Positions 16,858-25,068 of a stretch of DNA of 40,910 nt are shown piece by piece; position 1 is the stretch's first letter; each line of letters opens with the position of its first letter. A program made the position numbers and the translations under genes. Under the pieces are notes generated by a model. That model was given only the letters and a program-made list of their open reading frames with translations, was not told the origin of the DNA and did no database searches. Source of the DNA: Eutrophocola sp963925675 (GTDB taxonomy: Bacteria; Pseudomonadota; Gammaproteobacteria; Pseudomonadales; Pseudohongiellaceae); assembly GCA_963925675.1 (NCBI GenBank), contig CAWUSW010000060.1:1-40910 (forward strand), read 5' to 3'.

Positions 16858-16950
16858 ATGACAGCACTATTATCGATGCAATTTCTAACCTTTAGGTTTA
16901 ATTTAAACCAATCACCGGAGCCAGCAAGCTTACAAAAGCAAAAAAGGTAA
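16858..16950 (+). CDS. Possible 30-residue peptide with good ribosome binding site
   Basis: The frame starts MTALLSMQFLTFRFNLNQ and ends in KQKR. AGGAG lies seven bases before the ATG, which is better than many real genes in this window, and an AT-rich TTTATATAG sits about 90 bases upstream. The peptide has a mildly hydrophobic start and a basic end. It is convergent with the MarC pseudogene. No known family is recognised; it may be chance. Confidence 0.25.
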   Translation: MTALLSMQFLTFRFNLNQSPEPASLQKQKR

Positions 16951-16958
16951 GAGAGGAA

Positions 16959-17159
16959 TTACAGACTTTGTATAAAATCTCTTACGCCATGAAGTAGCAT
17001 TTGTATCGCCAGAATAACCAGAATCATCCCGGCCAGACGCTCCAGTGCGCTTGCTTCCATCAATTCTGGAAAGGATCACATGAAAACAGGGATATTGCCA
17101 AGCGAATCAATCACCAGAAACAAGGTTACTGCAGTCGAAGTAATCTCAACCCAGTTCAT
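16959..17159 (-). pseudogene. MarC-family membrane protein gene with a large internal deletion
   Basis: The frame starts MNWVEITSTAVTLFLVIDSL and continues GNIPVFM, the first helix and the (D/S)-x-LGN-x-P signature of the MarC/YhgN (UPF0056) family, then meets TGA at 17076-17078. The same frame then resumes with ALERLAGMILVILAIQMLL, the last helix of the family, and ends in TAA. MarC proteins are about 200 residues; only about 65 codons remain, so roughly 130-140 residues from the middle are missing. It lies 12 bases downstream of the acetyltransferase gene and was probably co-transcribed with it. Confidence 0.8.
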
Positions 17160-17171
17160 GTATCAATCCTG

Positions 17172-17627
17172 TCACGGATAAATGCTGATAAAGTGGCCTA
17201 CCTGAATATCTTTGTTCATTACCAGCGCATTATCAGAGCTTAGATGAATAAATTCAGAGGTGTTTCGAATGATATCTGGCACATTAATGCGCGCCACTTC
17301 AAGATAACCCATCCGCGCAAAAAAGCTCGAAGCTGTGCCAGCTAAAACATAGAGGCTTTTCAGGCCTTTACTTTGCGCATATCGCTCGGCCGTTTCCAGA
17401 AGCGATTTACCACAACCCTTTCCACGGCTTTCTTCTGTAACTACCAGTGAGCGTAACAATCCAATACCATCAAGAAGTTCCACCCCGACAATACCAACAG
17501 GATTGTCTTTTTCACCACAGCCAAAAAAATCCTCAAAAGAATCTTCCTGCAACCCGGTGACAGACAGGCCATTTTGGCTCAGCAAGGAGAGTGCTTTTTC
17601 CGCGTTGGGATGTTGGTGTATGTGCAT
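17172..17627 (-). CDS. GNAT acetyltransferase, ArsN2-like
   Basis: A 151-residue GNAT-fold N-acetyltransferase. The acetyl-CoA pyrophosphate loop is RGKGCGK (68-74) after the LLRSLVV strand, and the FFARMGY motif (102-108) followed by VPDIIRNTSEFIHLSSDNA matches the ArsN2 subgroup, often found in arsenic operons and linked to resistance to organoarsenical antibiotics. No other ars gene is present nearby, so the substrate is open. It was probably the first gene of a pair with the now broken marC-like gene. No clear ribosome binding site precedes the ATG. Confidence 0.75.
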   Translation of the reverse strand: MHIHQHPNAEKALSLLSQNGLSVTGLQEDSFEDFFGCGEKDNPVGIVGVELLDGIGLLRSLVVTEESRGKGCGKSLLETAERYAQSKGLKSLYVLAGTASSFFARMGYLEVARINVPDIIRNTSEFIHLSSDNALVMNKDIQVGHFISIYP

Positions 17628-18061
17628 ATTGTGGAGAATAAAGTATTTCTACACACTTTACAGCCGTTTATATTTCACCCACTCCAACTTTGAATCAGGA
17701 AAGCGCCCACTAAAGCGACATGGCTTCAAGATCGAGGCTGGAAAAGTACACTTGATAAGCACCAGAGACTTTTGCACACAGATACTTTACTGGGTGGATG
17801 CCCTTCAGCTATCTTGTATATTGTTGAGTTGCAGAAGATTCCGATCTGGGAACAGGGCTTTCAACTTGCCCTTCCTCGTTGATTTAAATGAAGATTTTCT
17901 AATAACTACTCAGGACTTTTCCAAAACACAAAATGTCGAAAGTGCTATCATGCCAAAACACCAAACAAGGTAAAACAGTTCTGCAAAGAACCAGGCTTTC
18001 CGCTCAGGTACTTTGCTTAACCAGACTTTACTATTAGCTGTAGATGAAATAATAAAAAACC
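17628..18061. other. Intergenic region before the sulfotransferase cassette
   Basis: Over 430 bases without a gene that I can support. A plus-strand frame spans part of it but overlaps the acetyltransferase gene in antisense and resembles no family. It may contain the promoter of the downstream cassette; no convincing -35/-10 pair was identified. Confidence 0.4.
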
Positions 18062-18766
18062 GTGTATAAGAAAATTCCTTCCACCGTCAGCATCTCTCCA
18101 ACAGATATCGCTTTTTTGCATATCGGGAAAAATGCTGGCACGCAGATTACACATCTTGCCAGGCAGATAGAAGATTCTGCTGGTGTGAAGATTATAAATT
18201 GTGGGCACGAAACAAAATTGTATATGTTGCCTGAAGGAGCCCGGTACTTTTTCTCCATCAGAAATCCGGTGTCGCGTTATAAATCAGGCTTTTACTCACG
18301 TAAAAGAAAAGGCCAACCCAGGATTTATAATGAGTGGACCGAGCATGAACATCTGGCCTTTTCCAGGTTTGAACATGCCAATGATCTGGCAGAATGTCTT
18401 TTTAAAAATGACAAACAAGGGCATGAAGCTGCCCAGGCAATAGAGTCAATAAGCCATACATCAAGACACCAGATTGATTGGTTTCAAAGAACAGGACAAT
18501 TTCTTACACTCACCCCCCCTTTGTGGATTATCAGACAAGAGCATTTTGACAATGATTTTTCTGAATTATTGAGCAAAAGTAATATCGAACTGTCTTACTC
18601 TGACTTACAAGTTTCCAAAGACGCTATGACTACACACAAAAACGACTACACTGAAGCAGCTGAATTCAGCGAACTTGCGATCACCAACCTCAAGCGCTGG
18701 TACGCACGCGACTATGTTTTTTATGAGCTGTGCGAATCCTGGATGAACAACAATAGAGGCGACTAA
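18062..18766 (+). CDS. Sulfotransferase family protein
   Basis: A 234-residue protein of the PAPS-dependent sulfotransferase superfamily, cytoplasmic by appearance since it has no signal peptide or membrane segment. The 5'-phosphosulfate loop is FLHIGKNAGT (18-27) and the 3'-phosphate-binding segment is FFSIRNPVSRYKSGFYSR (63-80). The C-terminal half is family-variable. The start is GTG with a poor ribosome binding site. It is followed after 48 bases by a second, different sulfotransferase. The acceptor, whether glycan, lipid or small molecule, cannot be told from sequence. Confidence 0.8.
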   Translation: MYKKIPSTVSISPTDIAFLHIGKNAGTQITHLARQIEDSAGVKIINCGHETKLYMLPEGARYFFSIRNPVSRYKSGFYSRKRKGQPRIYNEWTEHEHLAFSRFEHANDLAECLFKNDKQGHEAAQAIESISHTSRHQIDWFQRTGQFLTLTPPLWIIRQEHFDNDFSELLSKSNIELSYSDLQVSKDAMTTHKNDYTEAAEFSELAITNLKRWYARDYVFYELCESWMNNNRGD

Positions 18767-18814
18767 ACAGGCTTACCTTTACATCCTGATTTTTATGAGT
18801 GAGCTGTTATTAAA

Positions 18815-19474
18815 ATGATTATTTCTATCCACATCAGAAAATGTGCAGGCACCACATTCCGGAAAAGCCTCGCTAATTATTTCCGCAAAAGAGTCTTCTT
18901 TGATTATGGCGATGAAGTTGGTTCCACTTGGCCGAGCTCCATAAAAAAACGACAGCAAAGTCTCGTCAATGCACAGCAAAACAAAAATTCAACTCAGTTA
19001 AACTTTGATGTGATACATGGGCATTTTTATCGCGACAAATACGATTTTCTAGACCAGAGAAAAAGATATATCACCTTCTTGCGAGACCCGGTATCCCGAA
19101 CCTTATCCAACTATTTTTACCTGAAAAGAAATCTGGAAAGACAAAATCCGGATGCCTTAATAGTCAACAAGCTTGGCTTCTCACTTAAGGAATATATCCA
19201 ACACCCCGACTGTAGAAATTTGCAGAGCCAATACCTCAAAACGAATACTTTGACTGAATTTGAATTTGTCGGCGTAACAGAAGAATATAATTCCAGCATT
19301 GATAAATTGAACGCCACCCTTGGGATCGATTTAACAACAAGTGATGCCGAGAACGTTAACGACAAAGCTGCCGAAGATTATGATGTTACTCCTGATACAT
19401 TTAATCTTATCCAAAAATGTAACCTGGAAGATCTTCGCTTATACGAACTGGCATTAAATCGTCTGCACAAATAA
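18815..19474 (+). CDS. Sulfotransferase family 2-like protein
   Basis: A 219-residue sulfotransferase with HIRKCAGTTFRKSLA (6-20) as the PAPS 5'-phosphosulfate loop and FLRDPVSRTLSNYF (88-101) as the 3'-phosphate site. This pattern is closest to the Sulfotransfer_2 group, which includes carbohydrate sulfotransferases. It is clearly not a duplicate of the preceding gene; similarity is limited to the cofactor motifs. The stop lies nine bases before the next gene, so the two are surely co-transcribed. Acceptor unknown. Confidence 0.8.
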   Translation: MIISIHIRKCAGTTFRKSLANYFRKRVFFDYGDEVGSTWPSSIKKRQQSLVNAQQNKNSTQLNFDVIHGHFYRDKYDFLDQRKRYITFLRDPVSRTLSNYFYLKRNLERQNPDALIVNKLGFSLKEYIQHPDCRNLQSQYLKTNTLTEFEFVGVTEEYNSSIDKLNATLGIDLTTSDAENVNDKAAEDYDVTPDTFNLIQKCNLEDLRLYELALNRLHK

Positions 19475-19483
19475 CAGGCTGCA

Positions 19484-20065
19484 ATGGAAAAACAAATAAT
19501 TATAGTCGCGGGCGTTAGTAGCGCCGGAAAGTCTACATTGATAGACAAGTTCATCCTGCCCAAATTAAAAGCAGATGGAATCAATATTGTCGACGATGTG
19601 GAGATAAGATTTGCAGGGAAGCTACTACAACACTTTGAACTGGGAAATAAACCCGTTTGTATCGTTCACTATAACCTTCTCTTGCAATTCGATACGAATC
19701 CAGATTTAACTGAAATAGATTTATCCATTGAACCTGTATTTTGCCAATTACTGGAAAGCCCCTGTCAAAGTACCGTTTACCTTTGTTATACCCCGGATGC
19801 GGTATTGCGTAAGCGAATAACTACACGAACCAAAACTGAACCAATAATTGCGCCGGACGACAGCAGCTACCCATCAGCCACGATATTGAAGAGTTTCGAG
19901 AAAATAGATCAGCGCCTTTTAACGCTTGAGTTTGGTGACAAGTTCAAAGCCCATACAGATAATGTGCAGCTTGTTTTTTCCACTAATAACACTTCCGCAG
20001 TAATTTCATGGGATGATTTTAAATACGCATTACCAAACCAGGCGCTTGAAGAAGCCATTACCTGA
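19484..20065 (+). CDS. P-loop kinase-like protein
   Basis: A 193-residue protein with a Walker A motif GVSSAGKST (10-18) close to its N terminus, the layout of small-molecule kinases such as adenylylsulfate, shikimate or nucleoside kinases. An IVDDVEIR strand follows at a position where such kinases often bind substrate, and an RKRITTRTKTE stretch resembles an arginine-rich lid. It is not a standard APS kinase, whose core motifs are absent. Nine bases separate it from the sulfotransferase before it. It may act on the sulfate donor or acceptor, or be unrelated; this is inference. Confidence 0.65.
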   Translation: MEKQIIIVAGVSSAGKSTLIDKFILPKLKADGINIVDDVEIRFAGKLLQHFELGNKPVCIVHYNLLLQFDTNPDLTEIDLSIEPVFCQLLESPCQSTVYLCYTPDAVLRKRITTRTKTEPIIAPDDSSYPSATILKSFEKIDQRLLTLEFGDKFKAHTDNVQLVFSTNNTSAVISWDDFKYALPNQALEEAIT

Positions 20066-20135
20066 GCTTTTTATTTTGATCAGTCTTTTCAGACTAGTCA
20101 GTGAGCGCACCTCGTACAATCCCATTTTATAAACA

Positions 20136-20199
20136 CCTGTTACAATAATTACAATGCGACACTAAAAACATGTAACAGGAAATTGGTTGATTTTCCTGT
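20136..20199 (+). promoter_or_regulatory. Two mutually exclusive hairpins upstream of the zinc peptidase gene
   Basis: CCTGTTACA (20136-20144) is perfectly complementary to TGTAACAGG (20171-20179), and ACAGGAAA (20175-20182) is perfectly complementary to TTTCCTGT (20192-20199). The two stems share the ACAGG bases, so only one can form. This looks like a switchable leader or two adjacent palindromes. No U-run follows the second stem, so transcription attenuation is not proven. Confidence 0.4.
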
Positions 20200-20250
20200 T
20201 GACCAAAATATAAGGCCTTATCCCACTAATCATTATCGAAAATAAGTAAC

Positions 20251-20934
20251 ATGATCTATCTCATTCTGGGCATCCTGCTAGTCGTCCTGATCCTTGGCCC
20301 CCAGTATTGGGCGAAACACATACTGGAAAAGCATAGCGGTCATCGCGATGACATCCCCGGTACGGGCGAAGAGCTGGTGAAACATCTGCGCAAAAAGTTC
20401 GATCTGGGTTATCTCAAGGTTGAGGGCACAGAGCTTGGCGATCACTACGACCCCACCGACAAAACAGTGCGACTGTCAAAAAGTAATTTTGAAAGTCGAT
20501 CCCTGACAGCAATTACTGTAGCCGCTCATGAATTTGGCCATGCCCTGCAGCATGCAAAAAATTATAAACCACTGACCACCCGTACCAGCATGGTCAGAAC
20601 CGCACAAAAACTTGAAAAGGCAGGCGGTTTTGCCCTATTGGTTCTACCACTGGTTGCCTTCACTCCTGCGGGGGCACGTCTTGCGCCGGCCTTATTTCTG
20701 GTGGTCATCCTCAGCATGCTGGTCAATACCATAGTGCACCTAGTGACTTTGCCGGTTGAATTTGATGCCAGCTTTGGTCGTGCCCTGCCAATCCTGCGGG
20801 AGGGCCAATATATTAATAATAATGATTACCGGGCTGCGCGGCGCATACTTACCGCTTGTGCCCTGACCTATCTGGCCAGCTCCCTGTCCGGCCTGTTAAA
20901 TTTTTGGCGCTGGCTGAAGATGTTACGTCGATGA
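20251..20934 (+). CDS. YugP-like zinc metallopeptidase, membrane protein
   Basis: A 227-residue membrane protein of the Zn_peptidase_2 (YugP) family. An N-terminal membrane helix (1-17) is followed by the conserved DHYDPTDKTVRLS block, the HEFGH zinc motif (93-97), two further hydrophobic segments near 120-160, and PVEFDAS, which probably supplies the third zinc ligand. Family members are widespread but poorly characterised; a role in membrane protein turnover is likely. It stands alone between the sulfotransferase cassette and the dehydrogenase gene. Confidence 0.88.
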   Translation: MIYLILGILLVVLILGPQYWAKHILEKHSGHRDDIPGTGEELVKHLRKKFDLGYLKVEGTELGDHYDPTDKTVRLSKSNFESRSLTAITVAAHEFGHALQHAKNYKPLTTRTSMVRTAQKLEKAGGFALLVLPLVAFTPAGARLAPALFLVVILSMLVNTIVHLVTLPVEFDASFGRALPILREGQYINNNDYRAARRILTACALTYLASSLSGLLNFWRWLKMLRR

Positions 20935-20936
20935 AT

Positions 20937-20995
20937 AGCTGAAGGCCGAAGGCAAAAAGCTGAACGGAGGACTTTTTTACTTTTTGCCTTCAGCT
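20937..20995 (+). terminator. Imperfect hairpin after the zinc peptidase gene
   Basis: AGCTGAAGGC at 20937-20946, with AAAAAG at 20954-20959, pairs with CTTTTTGCCTTCAGCT at 20980-20995, leaving a 7-base bulge; the centre holds GGAGGACTTTTTTAC. A short TTTT follows. It can end the peptidase transcript, but the repeated GCTGAA and GAAGGC blocks suggest a degenerate intergenic repeat as well. Confidence 0.5.
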
Positions 20996-21067
20996 TTTAG
21001 CCTTTATCTTTCGGCTGTTGTAGACTTGCTCGCCTGAATAAAACAATGAATCAAGGGGAATCTTTAA

Positions 21068-23239
21068 ATGAGTTCATCCACAAATAATCAGGGAATCCAC
21101 AGCGCAAAACTGCTGTGTTTGGCCCTGTTAATCACACTTGGCGCCTGCTCACAGGAAGCTGCCGAAACATCTGCACAAACTGCAGTAATCTCCGCATCAA
21201 CTATGTCCATGGCCCCTGACGCCAGCAGTCCTGTGACCGATGCAGATCTGGCGAATGCCGCCAATGATGCTGAAGAATGGTTGTCCTATGGCCGTGACTA
21301 CGGTGAAACCCGTTTCAGCCCGCTCAACCAGGTCAATGACAGCAATGTCGACCAACTGGGCTTGGCATGGAGCTACGACACCGGTTCATTTCGTGGCCTG
21401 GAAGCCACTCCCCTGATGCATGACGGCGTTATGTATGCGACCACCTCCTGGTCTATCGTGTTTGCCGTAGATGCGCGCACTGGAGAAGAATTGTGGCGTT
21501 ATGACCCCCAGGTCGACCGCTCCACAGGCTGGAAGGCCTGTTGTGATGTGGTGAATCGAGGGGTTGCCATGTATCAAGGCAAAATTTTTGCCGGCATCAT
21601 CGATGGCCGCCTGGTCGCACTGGATGCCGCTACTGGTGAAGAAGTCTGGAGCATCATTACTGTTGACCAGTCCAAACCAATGACAATTACCGGCGCTCCC
21701 CGCATCGCGGAAGGTAAAGTACTGATCGGTAACGGCGGCGCTGAACTGGGTGCTCGCGGTTATGTGACTGCCTACAACGCTGATGACGGTAGTGAAGCAT
21801 GGCGTTTCTGGGTCGTTCCAGGAAACCCTGCAGATGGCTTTGAAAACCCGGATATGGAATTTGCTGCCACTACATGGGCCGGTGAATGGTGGGAAGCCGG
21901 CGGTGGCGGTAACTCATGGGATTCCATTATTTATGACCCGGAACTGCGACTGGTCTATGTAGGCACCGGTAACGGCTCACCCTGGAGCCATGAAATTCGC
22001 AGTAATGGTATTGGTGATAATCTTTACCTGTCTTCCATTGTGGCACTCAATGTTGACGATGGCAGGGTTGTTTGGCATTACCAGACAACGCCAGGTGATA
22101 ATTTCGACTACACTGCTGTACAACCCCTGATGTTTGCTGACATCCCTTTAAATGGCGTGCTGCGCAAAGTTATTATGCAGGCCCCAAAAAACGGTTTTTT
22201 CTATGTCCTTGACCGCGAAACTGGTGACCTGATTTATGCTGACCCCTATGCTCAGGTGACCTGGGCTACTGGCGTTGACCTGGAAAGCGGCCGTCCCAAC
22301 GAAACCCCGCAGGCACGTTACGACAATGCCATTTCATTTCTTACGCCGGGACCATCAGGTGCACACAACTGGCACCCCATGTCCTTTAATCCGAATACCG
22401 GGCTTTTGTATGTACCTACCATGCAAGGTGGTGCATTCCCCTACTCAATCAGTGAAGACTATGAATATGAATCAGCAGGCTGGAACCTTGGCATTGGCCT
22501 GGGTACCCAGGTAGGTAAAGCGGTACGTCCTGATGATGAGTATGCCGAAGGCACCGGCCCGGTTTATGATTCTCCGGGGGTTTTACTGGCCTGGGATCCT
22601 GCTACTCGCAGCCCACGCTGGGTCGTGGAATATCCCTTCACGATCAATGGCGGCACACTAAGCACCGCAGGTAACCTGGTATTCCAGGGTGGCGCTGATG
22701 GTTTATTCCGCGCTTACAGCGCTGATAATGGCGATTTGTTGTGGCAAGCCGACCTGGGCGTGGGCATTATGGCCGCACCCATGACTTATGAGCTGGATGG
22801 CATCCAGTATGTATCCGTACTGGTAGGCTGGGGTGGATCAAGCGGGCTGATTGGCCCCAATAATAGTGGTGCCTACAAACCAGAAGGCCGGCTCTGGACT
22901 TTCCAGCTAAATGGCGGCGACATCATCCCGGTGGAAGGACAGCCCTTACCTGAATTAACGGCCATACCCTTTGATGACGATCCAGCAGTGCTCGCCCATG
23001 GCGTCGACATGTACACCACACATTGCATGCTCTGCCATGGCGCTGGTGGCGCCAGCGGTGGCGCACTGGCAGATTTGCGTTACGCAGCGCCTGCTACCTA
23101 CGACATCATCCAGAACATTGTGCGGGAAGGCGCCTTTGGCGGCCGCGGCATGCCAAATCTGGGGCATCTGGTTTCAGAAGAAGATGTGGATGCCGTTAGA
23201 AACTGGCTCCTGTCAGAGAGAGCTTCCTTGATGGAATAA
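21068..23239 (+). CDS. Lipoprotein PQQ-dependent quinohaemoprotein dehydrogenase
   Basis: A 723-residue member of the PQQ-dependent alcohol dehydrogenase family. The N terminus is a lipoprotein signal with lipobox LGAC and lipidated C27. An eight-bladed beta-propeller follows, with repeated W-motif strands and the vicinal cysteine pair C158-C159 over PQQ. The catalytic aspartate is probably D347 in GDNFDYT, where relatives usually have NWDYT. A C-terminal cytochrome c domain has the haem site CMLCH (653-657) and likely axial M695. It oxidises an alcohol or similar substrate in the periplasm and passes electrons on through haem. Substrate unknown. Confidence 0.9.
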   Translation: MSSSTNNQGIHSAKLLCLALLITLGACSQEAAETSAQTAVISASTMSMAPDASSPVTDADLANAANDAEEWLSYGRDYGETRFSPLNQVNDSNVDQLGLAWSYDTGSFRGLEATPLMHDGVMYATTSWSIVFAVDARTGEELWRYDPQVDRSTGWKACCDVVNRGVAMYQGKIFAGIIDGRLVALDAATGEEVWSIITVDQSKPMTITGAPRIAEGKVLIGNGGAELGARGYVTAYNADDGSEAWRFWVVPGNPADGFENPDMEFAATTWAGEWWEAGGGGNSWDSIIYDPELRLVYVGTGNGSPWSHEIRSNGIGDNLYLSSIVALNVDDGRVVWHYQTTPGDNFDYTAVQPLMFADIPLNGVLRKVIMQAPKNGFFYVLDRETGDLIYADPYAQVTWATGVDLESGRPNETPQARYDNAISFLTPGPSGAHNWHPMSFNPNTGLLYVPTMQGGAFPYSISEDYEYESAGWNLGIGLGTQVGKAVRPDDEYAEGTGPVYDSPGVLLAWDPATRSPRWVVEYPFTINGGTLSTAGNLVFQGGADGLFRAYSADNGDLLWQADLGVGIMAAPMTYELDGIQYVSVLVGWGGSSGLIGPNNSGAYKPEGRLWTFQLNGGDIIPVEGQPLPELTAIPFDDDPAVLAHGVDMYTTHCMLCHGAGGASGGALADLRYAAPATYDIIQNIVREGAFGGRGMPNLGHLVSEEDVDAVRNWLLSERASLME

Positions 23240-23265
23240 TCGCTCAGGCTTATATAGACCTTCGT

Positions 23266-23330
23266 CAAAAGGGAATGATGATCATGCTGCGTACTTGTTG
23301 TGCCAGTCATGACTCATCATTCCCTTTTTT
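23266..23330 (+). terminator. Intrinsic terminator of the PQQ dehydrogenase gene
   Basis: AAAAGGGAATGATGA pairs with TCATCATTCCCTTTT across a loop of about 35 bases that can itself partly fold, and ends in a T-run of six. It lies about 27 bases after the stop. Confidence 0.85.
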
Positions 23331-23641
23331 CTTGCCTACACTTCGCTCATGCCCCTGATATTTTTACCTCTCTGGCGCTGCTGAGATAACGAGAGAACCG
23401 GAGAACGGCAATCTTGATTCAAGGTGCCAATTAATAGAGATTTACAGCAAATTATTTTTGCCAACCTGTTATTTATTACTGCCAATGTGCCCCTCGGGTT
23501 TTTCATTTGCACTATTGCCACATTGGAATTCAGAAAACGACTGTACTGACACAACACCTGTGTCAAAAAATCATGGGAATCTATTCACGTCAGGAGTATT
23601 CTGAGCAAACCTCTTTGCTGTAGAGAATATATAAACCGACG
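23331..23641. other. Intergenic region before the MscS-family gene
   Basis: About 310 bases with no gene I can support; one minus-strand frame of 76 codons has no ribosome binding site and no family likeness. The right-hand end should carry the promoter of the channel gene. Confidence 0.4.
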
Positions 23642-24955
23642 ATGACATTTGATATTCAATTAATCCTGGAAAAATTCTCCGTGCTGCTGCAGTTTCTCAG
23701 AGATGAGATTTCGCAGCCGGGAAATATACTGCAGATATCTCTTGTCCTTGCTATCTATGTCATATCTCTTTTACTCGCCCGCCAGACTGAGCCCAGGCTC
23801 GACACCGTCGCAAGAAAAATCAAGGACAGCCCGGAGCTACTAAGGGTAATCAGTTCATTATTGCGCAGACTTGAATGGTTTTTCTTTGTCATTCAAATGA
23901 GCGTGGTGTGGTTAATAGCAAGTGTTATCAACTGGCTCGATACCTACCTGATTTATCTGGCCCTGCTCTTTTCCATGGCATGGCTCTTAATTACTGTCAT
24001 CACCCAGTCAATTCGCAATCGCGCCTTCCGCCGATTTGTTGCTGTAACCGGCTGGATTTATGTTGCCATTTCAATACTGGGAATTACCGAGAACGTCTCC
24101 CTGGTTCTTGATTCAGCGGATTTTTCTATCAGCGGATTTCGGCTATCGCTGTTATTGCTGATAAAAATTTCAGTGATGCTAATCCTGACCTTGTGGATTT
24201 CAATTTCGTTGGGCAATTTCCTGGAGCGGCGGATTCATCGTAATCAGGATTTAACGCCAGGCCTTCAAGTCCTGTTCGGGAAAATTCTGCGTATAACGCT
24301 GATCGTTGTTGCCCTGGTCATTGCCATCTCCAGTATCGGCATTGATTTAACCGTCTTCTCGGTATTGTCTGGTGCCATTGGTGTAGGTATTGGTTTTGGT
24401 TTACAAAAAGTGGTGTCCAATTTTATCTCCGGCCTGATTATTCTGGCTGACCGCTCTATTAAACCCGGGGACACTATTTCACTGGGGGAGACTTTCGGCT
24501 GGATCAATGAGCTACGAGCAAGGTTCGTCTCGGTAATCACTCGTGACGGGATGGAATATTTAATTCCCAATGAAGATTTCATCACACAACAGGTCATTAA
24601 CTGGTCTTTTTCCAACGAACTGGTGCGCATTGATGTGAAATTTGGTGTGGCCTATGACTCCGACCCTCACCAGGTAGTGGAAATTGCTACTGCAGCAACA
24701 AAAGAGGTTGAAAGAGTCGTTAGTTACAGACCCAGCGTGTGCTGGCTAACCGGTTTCGGTGATTCCTCACTGGATTTTGTTTTACGCTTCTGGATCAAGG
24801 ATCCCCAGAACGGTCTAACCAATATCAAAGGCGAAGTGTTGATGGCGCTCTGGGATACGTTTAAAGAAAACAACATTAATATTCCTTATCCTCACAGGGA
24901 AATCATCCTCAAGGATTCTTTTGTTACTCTGCAACACAAAAAAGAAAATGAATAA
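23642..24955 (+). CDS. MscS-family mechanosensitive ion channel
   Basis: A 437-residue inner-membrane channel that opens under membrane tension and protects against hypo-osmotic shock. Five hydrophobic segments occupy roughly residues 25-260, more than the three of E. coli MscS. The pore-lining helix is recognisable from small residues in LSGAIGVGIGFGLQKVVSN, followed by the family signature FISGLIILADRSIKPGD, the beta domain with GWINELRARFVSVITRDG and IPNEDFITQQVINWS, and a mixed C-terminal cage domain. It is convergent with the LigM-like gene and separated from it by a bidirectional terminator. Confidence 0.94.
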   Translation: MTFDIQLILEKFSVLLQFLRDEISQPGNILQISLVLAIYVISLLLARQTEPRLDTVARKIKDSPELLRVISSLLRRLEWFFFVIQMSVVWLIASVINWLDTYLIYLALLFSMAWLLITVITQSIRNRAFRRFVAVTGWIYVAISILGITENVSLVLDSADFSISGFRLSLLLLIKISVMLILTLWISISLGNFLERRIHRNQDLTPGLQVLFGKILRITLIVVALVIAISSIGIDLTVFSVLSGAIGVGIGFGLQKVVSNFISGLIILADRSIKPGDTISLGETFGWINELRARFVSVITRDGMEYLIPNEDFITQQVINWSFSNELVRIDVKFGVAYDSDPHQVVEIATAATKEVERVVSYRPSVCWLTGFGDSSLDFVLRFWIKDPQNGLTNIKGEVLMALWDTFKENNINIPYPHREIILKDSFVTLQHKKENE

Positions 24956-24994
24956 TTCCCGCAGATGACTTGAGCAGTTTTACGCACACCCACA

Positions 24995-25022
24995 AAAAAG
25001 CCCGGCTAGTGCCGGGCTTTTT
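24995..25022. terminator. Bidirectional terminator between mscS-like and LigM-like genes
   Basis: AAAAAGCCCGGC and GCCGGGCTTTTT form a perfect 12-bp stem with a TAGT loop. A-runs and T-runs on both sides let it end transcription from both converging genes. Confidence 0.94.
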
Positions 25023-25068
25023 CAATAAACGCTTTTGTCTTAGCTCTAAACATAGACAATAGGGCTTA

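Noticed and set aside
17503..17973. Plus-strand frame of 156 codons
   Set aside because: Its first part is antisense to the acetyltransferase gene and the rest resembles no family; composition is not protein-like.
23336..23566. Minus-strand frame of 76 codons between the PQQ dehydrogenase and the channel gene
   Set aside because: No ribosome binding site, no domain, no conserved context.
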